Below, one piece after another: positions 19,782 through 32,318 of a DNA stretch of 64,000 bases. The stretch is taken from contig NC_065542.1 in the NCBI RefSeq assembly GCF_932294415.1, forward strand, positions 55,858,406 through 55,922,405, in the 5' to 3' direction. This DNA comes from Quercus robur (lineage: Eukaryota > Streptophyta > Magnoliopsida > Fagales > Fagaceae). Within the stretch, counting starts at the first letter, position 1; every line of letters begins with the position of its first letter. The translations under genes were made by a program, and so were the position numbers. The notes under the pieces are model-generated. The model was not told where the DNA came from. It did no database searches and was given only the letters and a program-made list of their open reading frames with translations.

Positions 19782-22607
19782 ATGTCTGCAACGGTAGGAG
19801 GTGGCGGTACTGGTGCTGGTACAGGAGGACAAGAGGAAGACAAGAAACCTATGGATCAGTCTGCACACATTAATCTCAAAGTCAAAGGCCAGGTTTTATA
19901 TCATTTTTTTCTTGGGAATTGAATTTTTTCATCTGGGTGTTCGTTGTTTTGGTTTAATTTTTCTGGGTTTGTGTCATCATGCAATGTTATGGTGTTATTT
20001 TGTGGTGAAAAATGGTGTGTTGTCACTATATTAAGTATGTTTCATGTATGTTTGAGCAAAATTAAAAAACCTTTGTATACACTAGGTGTTATGTGAAAAA
20101 TTTAGCTATATTATATGGTGTTATGTGGTTTTAATATGGTGTATTGGCAGTTGGCACTATATAGAATTGTTGTTTGCAATGATGTTAAACTGTGTGAGCT
20201 ATGTTATACATGTTAGTATTAGTACACTCCGTATCCACAACATCTATAATTACGATCATGATGTACACTCATGACGGGCACATTTATTACGCGGGTGATG
20301 CGTACAAATGATGTTCACTAACAAGTGTGGAAGAATCAATGCCCTAAAATTGCTGTTTCCACTTTGTGCCATGTGAAATCGGTAGTATTGTATTCTATAC
20401 TTTGTTTTCTAAAAATGAATAATATTTAGCTCATATTATTATTATGTGCATTGTATCTTCATTTTGGAAATGTTTGTAAATTCTAAATGAAGTAACTTTG
20501 TAAATGAAAGTCATCAATGACTTGAAGTCATTTATTCTTAGTTGAGTTTTTGCATTTGTTAAAATCTTTTAACAAATGCATTTCTTATAGTTCAAGAATG
20601 AGCTGGGTCTACTTTATTTAATAGAACTATGTTGTTTGATTACTCGGAAGGTGTACTTGGCCCTGATCAAATAGATTAGGGTCACCCACCTCTCAACCGA
20701 TCCCAGTTTGAGAATCCCCAATCCAGACCTTCTCTGGAATTTACTATACATGTTCTCACTGTGTCTGTAGCTGGCACTTACTAGATTGAATTAATAGTTG
20801 GTGTAAATCATATATGATTGGTTTGGTACTTTTAGCTACTATAAAGAACGCTTATTTACTTGGAAATAGCTGGATGTGGAATCAAATTGAAACTGTTTTG
20901 GTCTGGTGGACAAAATTTAAATTACCAAGTTGCAAAATGTTTCAAGAATTTTTATTAAGACTAGTGAATTTTAATGTTTGCATTGCTTATCTTTAGTCCT
21001 TCTATTAAATGAGTGCTAAAGGCTAAACAACCGTAGTTGAGCTGAATTTAGTATTGGATTGTTCCACCATATTGGTTGGTTGGATTCTTGGGACTCAAAA
21101 TTGTCACTTCTTGAACAAACAATGATCTCTTCTTTCTTATTTTATCCATGAGTGCCTTTGTGCACATTCCATTGTATACTATTCAATATAAATTTCTAGT
21201 CATATTAACTGTAGGATTAGTATCCTTCTTGCCATATCGCTTTAAATTTTGCTTTTGTTAGAGTTTCCTTTTTTAGCTTTTTAATATTACTTCCTGTTTG
21301 CATCAACAAAGTGTGCTGCCTCCTTTTCCAGTTTCGTCCCATTTTTTAATCCCTGTGGGTCTTGTTTGATTGTAGGATGGCAATGAGGTGTTCTTTAGGA
21401 TCAAACGAAGCACCCAGCTTCGGAAACTCATGACTGCATACTGTGAACGTCAGTCTGTGGAGTTCAACTCCATTGCATTCTTGTTTGATGGGCGAAGACT
21501 CCGGGGAGAACAGACCCCAGATGAGGTAGAATTTAATTATTTCCAAAATTTTTGCATACTTGCAAATTTTAGTCAATTATTAAAAAGAAAAAGAAACATG
21601 AATACAATGTTTTCACGATGGTGAACAGATAAAAGACGAAAAGCAAAGAAACATAGAAACATATAAATAAAGATTGCATTCTAAGAGAAGAAGTAAACTC
21701 CATGATAGAAGAACAATTCAAGAAGCCCCAACACCTAGACCAATCAAAGAGAGTCCACTAGCACAAATCTTGCAACTGAACCAATGATTTCTCAGTATTC
21801 TTGAAGGAGTGATTCCATTCCATCCAAATGATCCACATCAAACATCCCAGGACCAAATTCCAGATATCTGAATTATGTTTCCCATCCCATTGCTACCAAC
21901 AAAATAATAAACTAGCTACGGAATTTGGCATGACCCAATGAATCCCAAAAAATTTGAAGCATATGCACTAACAGAGAAATTGCTGTAGGACAAAGAAGGA
22001 GATGGTCCACAGTTTCCATAGTCTTACTTTTTTATTTCAAGGAAATATTTTTGGAAGGTGTTGAATTTATAGCAATCTCGTTCTGCAGTTTTTTTATCTT
22101 CATAATTGGTTTTCAACAATTGGAAGTATATTGAATTCTATTATAACATGGCCTGACTGCATTATTCCTTTGTTTTTCTGGTTGAGGCATTTCATTACAA
22201 TTATGGATTAGTATTTTGAGTTGATTCAGTCTGATTGCATTTGGCAACAGCAAAAAAAAAAAAAAAAAATTGCTTTTTGGGATTTTGTGAACTTTTTATG
22301 GCAGGCCCCACGCCCAAAAAAGAAAAGAAAAAAACATATTTGCCGACTTTCTCTAGAGTACTTCAACAAATAATCAATTAACAAAATACATCCAAATGTA
22401 CTCATTCGAAGTGTTCTAGAGATTTACGGTCATGCCAGTGATTTTATTTGAGAATTTATAATTTTTTTTGCCTCCTATTCATTGTTTTGGTGTTTTCTTT
22501 CTTTGTTTTATGCATATAACTTTGTCATGGATTAGCTTGAGATGGAGGATGGTGATGAGATTGACGCAATGCTTCACCAAACTGGAGGCGGGAACAGGTG
22601 CCCTTAA
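19782..22607 (+). CDS. Small ubiquitin-like modifier (SUMO) precursor
   Basis: Three coding exons: 19782-19892, 21376-21525 and 22536-22607 (GT..AG introns, all phase 0), encoding 110 aa. Exon 1 gives a Gly-rich N-tail, EEDKKP and HINLKVKGQ. Exon 2 gives [38 protein letters not shown] and [11 protein letters not shown]. Exon 3 gives [18 protein letters not shown] followed by the tail GNRCP. This is the canonical plant SUMO1/2-type beta-grasp fold; ULP proteases would cleave after the di-glycine to expose it for E1/E2 (SAE/SCE1) conjugation to nuclear targets. Length is slightly above the usual ~100 aa because of the glycine/threonine-rich N-terminus. The start is the first ATG after a GA-rich leader and in frame with the family N-terminus. 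Intron 2 carries a reverse-oriented LINE fragment. The gene looks intact. Confidence 0.96.
21575..22050 (-). mobile_element. LINE ORF2 C-terminal fragment in SUMO intron 2
   Basis: On the minus strand one reads '[17 protein letters not shown]', the H..L..C end of zf-RVT, and further on '[11 protein letters not shown]', the ORF2 C-terminus. The 'agaagccccaacacctagac' block is shared with 33310-33650 in the same relative orientation, so the two are the same LINE family. It is 5'-truncated, disrupted by stops, and antisense to SUMO. Confidence 0.7.
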
Positions 22608-22773
22608 CTTCAAGCAACATGGCTGATGTGAAGTACAAATTTTCTTATTTTGCTTTGTCAATCAGAATATTACTGTAATTAGAAATGGATCTAATGAGCT
22701 GGAAATGTTGAAGTTGAGGTCATGTGTACCGATGATACTTTCTACTTTTTAGTGTGGCGTTTAATGCGTAGTT
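22608..22773 (+). other. SUMO 3' flank / probable 3' UTR
   Basis: Follows the TAA at 22605-22607. No canonical AATAAA is seen within this stretch, so the end of the transcript cannot be placed. Confidence 0.4.
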
Positions 22774-22851
22774 ATTGCCTTCGGACTCTTAACTGCCACT
22801 TGCCTTCGTTGTAAGCGTGTGTGTTTCCATAAAAAAAAAATTGCCTTCGGA
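22774..22851 (+). mobile_element. Short retrotransposon 3'-end insertion with 12-bp TSD
   Basis: ATTGCCTTCGGA occurs at 22774-22785 and again at 22840-22851. The 54 bp between end in 'gtgtgtgtttccat' plus A9-10. A GT-rich stretch before poly-A is also seen in the insertion at 54901-55004, so both probably derive from one LINE or SINE family. Extreme 5' truncation. Confidence 0.8.
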
Positions 22852-24029
22852 TGCTACATTATGTTCTATATATAGTACTTTGATATTAATTCCCCAATGT
22901 CTTATCTCGCTCTCTTTCTATTTTTGGATTTATCACCTCAAATTATTGATATTTGATAAGTGTCAAGGATTTTTTTTTCCAAGTTACACTCTTGTTTGAG
23001 GTGTTAGTAAGGTCAGGTTCTCAAATTGCAACGGACCTGATAGCACGATCAAGCAATCGAGAATTTGAGATCATAAGTTTCAGTATAATACACGTTACTT
23101 AAAATTGCGCTTCTGTCAATTATTTAATTGTTAGCACAAATCTTTTTTTTTTTTTTCATTTCCAATATGTTTAGCGATTCCGAGATGAAAACATTTTGAT
23201 ATTGAAAGAGTTTTTGAAAGGGGGGGACTATTGTCACTATCTTTTGTAATCTGCATTGGCAGTTGATATTCGGTTGGTATTGGTGTTCTATTTTTTATTT
23301 ATTTATTAATACCTGAATATAATTTTATTAAATCAGCTGAGGAGATATCATTATCAAAAGCTCATAGCCAAAACACGATCAAAGTTGTATAGTTCTGCTA
23401 GACAAGTTTCGAACTACAAAGTTGCTACCAGTTTGATGAATTTAAAACTAGAGTATTTCTTCATGTTGGCATTGATTATTCGATTATCCTTCATAATGGG
23501 ATTAAATGAGAGCTAAACAATCATGGTTGAGCATTATTTTAGTAATGAATTATTCACTATATTGGTTGGTTGAATTCTTGGACCAAAAATTAACTCTTCT
23601 TGATCAACCCATGTGTAGACGGCTAAATTTTGAGATTGAACCATGTAAAGGTTGGGTTCAAGCTGATTATTAAGTAATAGTGGTTGCTAGGTGTTGGGAA
23701 TGATGAACCTATAGTGAGAAATGGTTATGAGAAGGAGGATTTAAAAATTTGAAAGAAGCAGATCTTCATTTCATGATCTGGTGTGATTTTATTGATGAGC
23801 TTCAACAATCCGAACCTTCTATTTATATTAAAGAGATGAAGAATAGTAAACAAGTATGTTAGATGAGAATGGTGGATGAGAATTTTCGGTGGGAATTGTA
23901 GATGAGAGAATGTTTGACACTGAATTGGAATGGTAGGTGAGAAACTGGTAGGCGCCAAACGGGAATGGTAGGTTGAATTGGTAACTCAATGTAATTTCAA
24001 GTTTAGGATACACTTGTGAGAATTCATTT
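22852..24029. other. Unassigned intergenic DNA
   Basis: AT-rich. The short frames here are not persuasive, and no paired repeats or RNA genes are visible. Confidence 0.5.
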
Positions 24030-24690
24030 GTTGTATTATGTTGATAATCTAGTGGTTAAAACAAAAAGGAGGGAAGACATTCTCGCAAATTTAATCTATG
24101 CTTAACTGTCTAAGGAAGTATTAACATAAAATAAACCCCCTTAAATGTGCTTTTGGCATAACATCTGGGAAATTTCAAGGTTTCATCGTAAGACATCGTG
24201 GTATTGAGATTGACCAATCCAAAATTGAAGCCATCTTGCTCTTTTCTTTACCATAGACAAATTGAAGTACTACATGCAAGCATACATGGTCCATTTGATA
24301 GCAAAGACAAACCTGATTAAATATGTCCTTTCTAGGCCAGTGGTTTTCGGTCGAATAGCTTGATGAGCGGTTGCTACAACAATATGTCTTTGCATACGTT
24401 CCATTAAAAGCTATCAAAGCACAAGCATTGGTAGATTTCTTATCTGATTACCCAGTTTTGTTTGATTGAGAGTTTTCTGATGATTTCTTGGATGAAGAAG
24501 TGTTTTACATTGAAGTAATGCCGCTATGGATGATGTTTTGTGATGGGGCTGCACGTCGAAAAGGGGTAGGGGTAGGTGTAGTGTTTGTTTCTCAACAATG
24601 GCAAATACTTCTATACTCATTCTCATTAAGCAAACTTTGTTCTAACAATGTAACCGAATCTCAAGCATTGATTATTGGTCGTTCTTGAAA
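24030..24690 (+). mobile_element. Ty3/gypsy LTR-retrotransposon pol fossil (RT to RNase H)
   Basis: Recognisable landmarks in order are a YVDD-type reverse-transcriptase block, the 'KC.FG' and 'GFIVRHRGIEIDQSKIEAI' connection block, and an RNase H start with 'FCDGAARRKGVGVGVVF'. The closest family is Ty3/gypsy of plants. No LTRs, gag or integrase are seen nearby. The fragment is old and broken in several places. Confidence 0.75.
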
Positions 24691-26057
24691 GCTTTGAGGC
24701 TTGATATCAAATTCTTAAATCTCCAAAAAAATCAAATAAACAAAAATAACATATTGAATTATAGATAAAGATTTTGATTATATGTTGTTGTTTTACTATG
24801 GCAAAAGTAAGAGCTTGTTTTCAACTAAACAAACTTGTTGGATTGATTGTTCTTTTCCTTTCTGGCATATTATAGAAAAAAAAAGAAGTAAACAAACTTG
24901 TTTCCGTAATGAAATAAGCCAAAATTGTCACGCCTATAAAATGGAGGAACAAGAAGATTTTCACCCCTTGGCCCTACGTGGAATCCCAAAAGAGAAACCA
25001 AGTTGGGATGCTTTGTGATCCGACATTAACAGACTCTACCAAAAGCTTCTATCTGCATAGAATCCCAGCAAGGAGCCATTGCAATAGCTCTTACCACTCC
25101 AAAGATGAACAATGTGTCGTTCACCAACAGATGAGGTGAGGTTATAGAGATCTCGGGTAGATTAGGTGAAATTTGTAGGCTTGAGATAAGTTATGTCACA
25201 TGATGTGGCTAGTTAGTGCCGCCATTGGCAAGCCCCTTCATTGTGATAAACCTGAGTGCTGAGTGAGTGTAGACAGTAGAGGTAGACGCATCTAAAGAAT
25301 TGATTTCAGATTTTGATTTGTAATGCCTGAAGAATCCCTTTAAAGCACCAAGATATCGAAGCGACCACCACACAACTCGCGATGTCTCTGCCACTTCGAT
25401 GAAGACGCTTCCATGTTGACTGAGATTCCCCAAAATGAAGTGGATGGGTATTGTTGGGTCTTTGTCTTTGATATTGCTTTGTGTGTGTGTAATTTGTTGT
25501 ATGCTTGTTTGGTGATGGTAATTAGGCTGCGGCTTGGAATGGCTATGGCTTACAGCAGCTTCGGCTCAATCTTCAAAGATGGAATGAGCCCAACGAATTC
25601 ATAAAAGGGATTTTTATAAATATTTTATTGGAAAAAATAAATAAGAACTTAATTTTGCTGAAAACTTAATTCTAGCCAATGACTACAACTCCAACTAAAA
25701 ACATTAACAGAGTTATATATTTTAAAATCTAACGGTTAATTACATGTTCCTTATGTTTTTAACACGCATGTCAAATTTCATATCAATTTGATATTATTTA
25801 TTATTTGATTTATAAACTTATTTTTTATAGATAATTTTAGACTACAAAAACTTAAAATTTAAACATTTGATTAATGATATAATTAGTAAATTTTTTTTTT
25901 TTTTTACTTTTTGGAATATTTGCAAGTATGAAAAATTTGAGAAAGAAAATGTAATCCAATAATGGATATATCAAAATTCACATTAAGTAAAAATATATTG
26001 AGTAAAATTGTAGTCATTGACTACAATTAAGTTTGTAGCCAAACTTTGTAAAAAAAA
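24691..26057. other. Unassigned DNA
   Basis: Contains a short minus-strand frame at 25433-25209 (LSQHGSVFIEVAETSRVV…) with coding-like composition that I cannot assign. At 25735-25985 lies an AT-rich repeat that is the inverted relative of 16160-16450. Nothing else is supported. Confidence 0.35.
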
Positions 26058-26431
26058 GGTAAATTATAACTTATCGACCTGTGGTTTGGCCGAAATTTAA
26101 GTTATCTATCCGTGATTTGAAAATTGATATTTTACCCACTTGAAGTTTGACCTAAATTTAAGCTGTCTATCTGTGATTTGAAATCCCATGATGCAAGCAT
26201 TCTATTGGATTTTTTGATCTTATTTGAACTTGTATGTTTATGTTTTTTGTGTTTCTAGAGGAAAGCAACATAAAAGTGGAACAAAATTATATATTTAAAC
26301 TTGTTTTTAATAGATGTGGGTTACGGAATTCTAACTGAGCTAATTTCAGGTGAGTAAAGTGTCAATTTTCAAACCATATGTAGACAACTAAAATTTCGGC
26401 CAAACTACAGGTGGATAAGTTGTAATTTGCC
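26058..26431. mobile_element. MITE with ~85-bp terminal inverted repeats
   Basis: The left end, GGTAAATTATAACTTATCGA, pairs with the right end, whose reverse complement is GGCAAATTACAACTTATCCA. The pairing runs through 'cctgtRgtttggccgaaatt' and '..tttgaaaattgaYaYttta' for roughly 85 bp. The centre adds a second internal copy of the 'tttgacctaaatttaagctgtctatctgtgatttga' theme. Flanks are A-runs, so the TSD cannot be read. No coding capacity. Confidence 0.75.
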
Positions 26432-26895
26432 AAAAAAAAAAGTTTACTTTTTTTAACATCTTTTTATATTTCTCTTGAAAGTGATATCAAAATTTTCGTA
26501 AAATTGTCTATTAACAATATCCTAAAGTTTAGTATTTGTGGGTCACAAATTCTAGCTATAAATTCCACACAAAAATTCTCAACATTCCCTTTTATTTCCC
26601 AAAACAACAGTGTAAACACAAAATCTCAAGTTTGGAAAACAAGCAATTTAATATGTTTTACAAGTGTAAATTTGTATTGATGAATTTGTAGTTACAATTC
26701 TCTATATTTAGGTTCTTATACAATAAAATAATCCATTGATTCAATCTCCTTAGAAAAGACTTCAATTATGTTGATGTAGTCTTGGCTCGAACACAAGATG
26801 TCTGCCACTTAGATTGGAAAGTGGATTGAAAGATCGTTGGAATGAAGTAGCGATGAATCTCGGGCTGTGTGCTTGTTAGATATTTCTTGTTCTTT
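26432..26895. other. Unassigned AT-rich DNA
   Basis: 26460-26520 resembles 46800-46870 ('ttgatRYYa', 'aaaattgtctattaacaa'), an old dispersed repeat. No genes. Confidence 0.35.
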
Positions 26896-27300
26896 GTGTT
26901 CTTTGTATTCTTCATGGGTTCTTTAAATGTTCTTGATCTTCGAAAATTTGTGGTGAAAGCTCTTCGGAACTTTAGAACTTGAATCTGATGAAGATTAATG
27001 GATCAAAGTCTTTGAAGTTTCTGGAGGCTTTGAATGTTCTTCGAATGTTCCTTGTCTTTGAAAATTTGTATAGTGGAAGTTATTTTGGATTTTAGAGGCT
27101 TGAATCCGTAGAGATTCACTAATTTTTAGTCTCTTGATATTTATGGAGGCTTTTGAGCTTGATTCCAATGAACTTTGAGATCTAGAAGAATGACTTGAAT
27201 GATTTCGCTTTGAATGTTCTTAAGATTCGAAGGTTGAAGTTCTTGATATTCTTGGAGGCTTAGGAGTTTGATTCTGGCAAAGCTTTCAGACATCTAAATG
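26896..27300 (+). repeat. Degenerate tandem repeat, ~105-bp unit
   Basis: The order 'gttctt(c)gatcttcgaaaatttgt', 'ggaactttagaRRcttgaat', 'gaRattNaY', 'tctttgaYRttt.tggaggctt' recurs about three times with indels. Units are strongly diverged. This may be an internal repeat of a retroelement or a decayed minisatellite. There is no coding frame. Confidence 0.55.
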
Positions 27301-29429
27301 CTTTTTAATCCCCTCCATAATTTTCAACATAAAAACATTTAAGTGATTTGGTAAAACCAGGAAGAAGGAAATTAAAAAGGGGAACCAAATTGACCTAAGG
27401 CACCCCCCCTTCAAAGAGATGCATAACATTTATAGATCTCAACAAATAATAGAATTCTAAATTTTCATAGCTTTTAGTTCTCTCTCTCCCTCTTTCTCTT
27501 TCTCTTGTGCCGTCAGCCCCTCTCCACCACACTTTGTCTCTCTCACCCAAATCCCTCTTCCCTTTTCATCTCTCAAAAAGTCAACTACTACTAGATCATC
27601 CCTCTGGCCACAATATACTCTCTTCTATGATTTGTGCTCATTCCCAATAATAATCTAAGGTAAAATCTTCATGACTCACTTTCTAATATCTATGGATATG
27701 TATCCTATCTTGTTTGAATTGTTCTTTGATGTTGTGGGTTTTGTTTTGGGAGTTATTTTATTGAGCTTTTTGAGGCATTTGAGACTTGATAAGAGGTTTT
27801 AAATTTGAAGACATGAAATCAATGTATTGTTTGATGGCCATGTTAGTCGGGTTTCTTGCGCAATCATATATGAGTTTTTTATTTATGTGGAAAAGGGGTT
27901 AATTTACTGAAAGAGGATTTCCTTGCATCTTGAAATGACTATGGCATATATGGGTGTGAGGGTAGTATTAACCATGAATTTGTTTTAGTGATTTGGTTGC
28001 GGTAATTATTTATATGAGATTATGAGTTTCATTTCTTGTTATTAATATGTTTTTAACACTAATGCATGAGTTAGAGTAACACTTGAATATGTGATGATGT
28101 TAATAGAAAAAGTTTAAGTGCATGTAGTAGTTAAACTTTTATGGTAATTTCTCTAATTGAATTTGTAAGGTTAGGATGATTAGAATGCTAACACGTTCAC
28201 CTTTAATTTGGTTCAAGGTTCAAAGCACTTGGCACAGTAAGCCTTGGGTGTGGTAGACCTGGATTTTTTGTTGAGGTTGCGTATCTTAGTGAGGATCGTG
28301 ACTTTGTGTTGATTTATTTAGAGTTTGAGAATATACATATGTATATTTTGAGACACATGATTTGTAGTTTGTATCGTTTGTGAATATGTTACAAAACTTT
28401 GTATGCAAATAAGATTTTAGGGACTAATAAGTGTAATCTTTAAACTATTAACTTTTTTACATCTTAAAATACTATTGTCAAAGTATAAAAATGATATTTT
28501 ACTACTGAGGGATTGGGTAATATGGTGTAGAGCAGATTTACGTGAAAAACCACAAAGAAAATGGGAAGAAAAACCATGGTGGTGCAAGGACTGATTGTCC
28601 CTACTACGAGAAGGATTTTATTTGATGAATACCAAGAAGGATACAAGGTATAGCTTTCTAGGACTTCGCTGTTACCCTTTTAAGGACAACTGGTAGTGTT
28701 CGGGCCCTTCGGGGCATCATAGGTCAACATTCCGAGGCATGCATATATGTACCCTCCTCCAATGTCCTTTACAGTTATAACAGGAGTACACCTTTGATTT
28801 GAACATCTTTGGCATGTTATGAACTTATCCTTTGAAATAGTGCCTACACTTGTAAGGTTGAAATTAATTAACAAGGTGTATTAGCCTTAGTAAACTGCAT
28901 TTATACCCTAACGATAATACACTATTCCCCTGACTGTCAATGGTACGTTCAGTGCGGTAGGGTCATTTACAGTCACATCTTTTCGCATTGAATGTTCCCT
29001 TCACATTAGACCTTTGGCCATTAGGGAGGAAGTAGCCGTTTGGCATGGCGTCCCTGCACTCTCTATATACTACCATAATGTTTCATTCATTAACCTATGT
29101 GAACTGCCATGATGCCCACATGGATACAATTTTAGGGTGACTTATGTAAATTGTTTGTTAAGTTATTATTTCATTAACAACTACGTCAATTCCAAATCTT
29201 CACAAATACATAAAACATAATTAAGTATAAGACTTACTTGAATCCATTTCGTTAGTTTTCACAAGTTCCACTCTTTAATTAATGAAACTTCTTTATAGGA
29301 TAGGTTTCTCTCTCTTGGTCCTCTTTGCTATACACGTCAAAATTAGTATTTGTAATGAGAAAAATAATTACTTTTTGCATGAGTAGAGAGAGAACCAATT
29401 TCCTTGTACAACTTAATCTCCACTTACCC
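27301..29429. other. Unassigned DNA
   Basis: 27480-27660 is CT-rich and looks like a plant 5' leader followed by a donor-like TAAG|GTAAAA, but no exon follows that I can identify. 28680-29060 is less AT-rich than its neighbours and has a 64-codon minus-strand frame with cysteines (ITCQRCSNQRCTP) that I cannot assign. Possible gene debris; nothing can be named. Confidence 0.3.
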
Positions 29430-29483
29430 ATCAAAATAGGAGTCTTTTTTTTTTTTTTTTTTTAAAGGATCAAAGTAAGAGTC
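29430..29483 (-). mobile_element. Tail-only retrotransposition scar (diverged TSD)
   Basis: ATCAAAATAGGAGTC (29430-29444) and ATCAAAGTAAGAGTC (29469-29483) agree at 13 of 15 bases. They flank a poly-T run and a few bases, i.e. a poly-A tail on the minus strand. Confidence 0.55.
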
Positions 29484-29950
29484 ATTTAATAAACTGCTTT
29501 TTTTTTTTTTTTAATTGACCAATTAGATAAAGAGACTTAAGAATATCCAATTATATCTCTATGCAATTTCTAATCGGCAAACCATATATATTTGCATTCA
29601 CATCCCATTGAAAACCAATCAATTATTTCAAATAATTCTCAAAACCAACAAATCATTTAATTTCTCTATCAAAGTTACAAACTACGGTGAGACGATACCA
29701 AGGGGGAAAAGAAGGAAAAAAAAAAAAAAGAGACACAAAGACATCAATTAGTTTAATTAAGAACTAGGAAACTTGGTGAAAACCTTGGTTCCCTCAAAGA
29801 CGACTTTGGAATGAAAATTTCATTTGTGTTTTTTTAATATCTGATGTGGTTATTTTAATATTTTAATAGCTAACGTATTATAGTCAATATCACCATTTTA
29901 TAAAATAACTTGCGGCTCTAGTATTACTAAAAATTAATGCTAATGGTTTA
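29484..29950. other. Unassigned AT-rich DNA
   Basis: No feature beyond T- and A-tracts. Confidence 0.5.
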
Positions 29951-30075
29951 ACTTTTGTCACAACTTGCCCAAGTGGCGAGTTGTGAGTAAGTGAAAAAAA
30001 GTAATAGGTTTATGTGAGTTTACAATTCCACCACTTATAACTCGTTATGTTACATGGGTAAGCTATGACAAAAGT
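29951..30075. mobile_element. Small palindromic MITE (~125 bp)
   Basis: ACTTTTGTCACAACTTGCCC at the left pairs with the right end, whose complement reads ACTTTTGTCATAGCTTACCC. The symmetry continues to the middle ('gagttgtgagtaagtg' versus 'cacttataactc'). TA dinucleotides flank both ends. No coding capacity. Confidence 0.7.
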
Positions 30076-30750
30076 TACGTAATTTGTTGTGGGCCCAACA
30101 TTGTTAACTTATAAATCACCACTTAATGAATAATTGCAAGAAATTCTTCCAAACTAGTTTAGAAAAAACTAACTCCTATTTTGGATGCTATGAGAGTGAG
30201 ATGTAAAAAATCCAGCAAATTATTCTATGTTGGTAGCAGGACTAATAGGTAAAATATGGTATGTACGGGTAGATTGATTCGTTGATTGATATGCTGGCAC
30301 TATGGATACATAACAACCAGGACTTGAGTCGCTTGACTTCAATCTAACAATGATGCTAACCCAGAAACAGAAGGTTAGGAAATCAAATTGATGCAAGTGA
30401 TTAAGCCATACTAGCAGCGCATTGTCTGAACACTGAAGTCTATTACATTATCTTCTTTCTATTTTTTTGGTCACCAAAATTCAGGTAAAATAACTGATAT
30501 AGATACAGGATCAGCTCAGACATCTTAAATTTGATTCCTCCATATGGCGATGTCCATTGTTTGCTGGTGACCTGCACTTAAAATTATTGCCCCCAAAAAA
30601 CCAATAACCACTATTACTTTCTTCTTTTTAGGCCAGACAAATGTCTTAGTTAAAAAACTGACATATCTCTAAGCATTTTGCATGGAAGCATTTGCATATC
30701 CATAAGCATTACAAGACAAATTTAGTTCCTAACAAATGAGGAGGATGTAC
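30076..30750. other. ERD2 3' flank
   Basis: Region downstream of the minus-strand ERD2 stop codon. It should contain the 3' UTR, but I see no clear AATAAA on that strand close to the stop. No other feature. Confidence 0.4.
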
Positions 30751-32287
30751 TCAAGCTGGCAATTGAAGCTTTTTGTTGTTCTTCCAGCTGCAACCATAAT
30801 TTCAAAATTCACATAAAAGATTAGAAGACTCAAAGATGGAATTTGAATCATTAGCATGAACACAACTTTTTGTAAGAGCCGGAGCATTTACCTATGGAAA
30901 TAATAATAGAAGAAGTCAGCATAAAGCAACGTTTGAACAAGCCCAGCTATCCAAGCTGCAACAACCAAACAAGAAAACTCAACACCAAATTATGGGAAAA
31001 AACAATAATCAAGACACCCACATAAAAGGAGTTCAAAATTTCAACTATTAGCTACTTAATAATACACTATATATATATGGTTATCAGTTTTGAACGTAAT
31101 TATATTCAAGAAGTTATAACAAATTCTAGCCCTATGGATAAAAGAGGTTTTAAAATCTCAAAATGTGGTCTTGGACCTCAAAGCATTAGGCTTAATTCTA
31201 TTTCTACAGCCACTTCCCAAGAAAAAGGTGTAAAATACACCACCATCCCTTGAGATTTCATGAAATGACACTCCTCCCCTTGGGATTTGCTTATATGACA
31301 GATAAATCTATGTCTAACTTTCCTAACGGAGTTTTTTATTTTATTTTTAAAGGTTCCAACCCAAACTATGAATGAAATGACACTCCCCGCTTGAGATTTG
31401 TACAAAAGACACTCCTCCTTGAGGTTTGTACAAATGAGTAGCAATCTTGTTTTAAAATGAAAGATTCAGGGAAGTAACAATGTGGAAGGATATGAATTTA
31501 TCTGTTGCATTCATACAAAACTCAATGAAGAATGTCATTTACACAATCTTTTTGGGAAAAGTGACATTTTGATAAGTCTAAAGGGAGATTAGTATAGTTT
31601 ACCCAAAAATGAAAAGTTAGACCAAATTGCAAAACTGTAATGAAAAATCAAACATGACATTAAATTAGCAGAAACACAGGCAATAAAGGGTGGCAAATTA
31701 AACCAAAGTAAATATTGATCATATGCATATTATTATACGGGTGATGTTCACATATGGACCCATAAACTATGTCAAAGGCACTATTATGCAGAAATGGTTC
31801 AACATGAGAGATACTTCCTGCAACGACAGCGTGAGCAACACACTGCAGGAGTGCTATCATGCTATTCATATTTTCCTTTTTTATTGGAAGCAGCACTGTT
31901 AGCAACTGCCTCTAAGAACATCACCCACTGTAAAAATTATAATCAGTAATTCTACCAGAGAAAAAAAAAAAAAAAAAAAACGACAGGGAGCCGTGTTTAT
32001 ATAACAGTTCACAATTCCAAGTGTACATAAAAGGAGGCACTAATGTACATGTCTTCATTAAATACACCAGATAGAGATATATGCACATACTGTATTGCTA
32101 TGTTATGAATGTGTATTACATATGCATACACATACACATATACATATATTCTTTTTTTATAATTAAATAAAATTTATTGCAAAAAAGACATAGAGATTTG
32201 TATGTGTATGTGTATGTGTATGTGTATGAATGCATCTGACTAACATGCATACACAAAACACAAGCTAACCTGCATTATGAGAGAAAA

Positions 32288-32318
<31 letters not shown>

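Noticed and set aside
28680-28874. Cysteine-containing 64-codon minus-strand frame
   Set aside because: Could be gene debris, but I cannot link it to any family or splice pattern.
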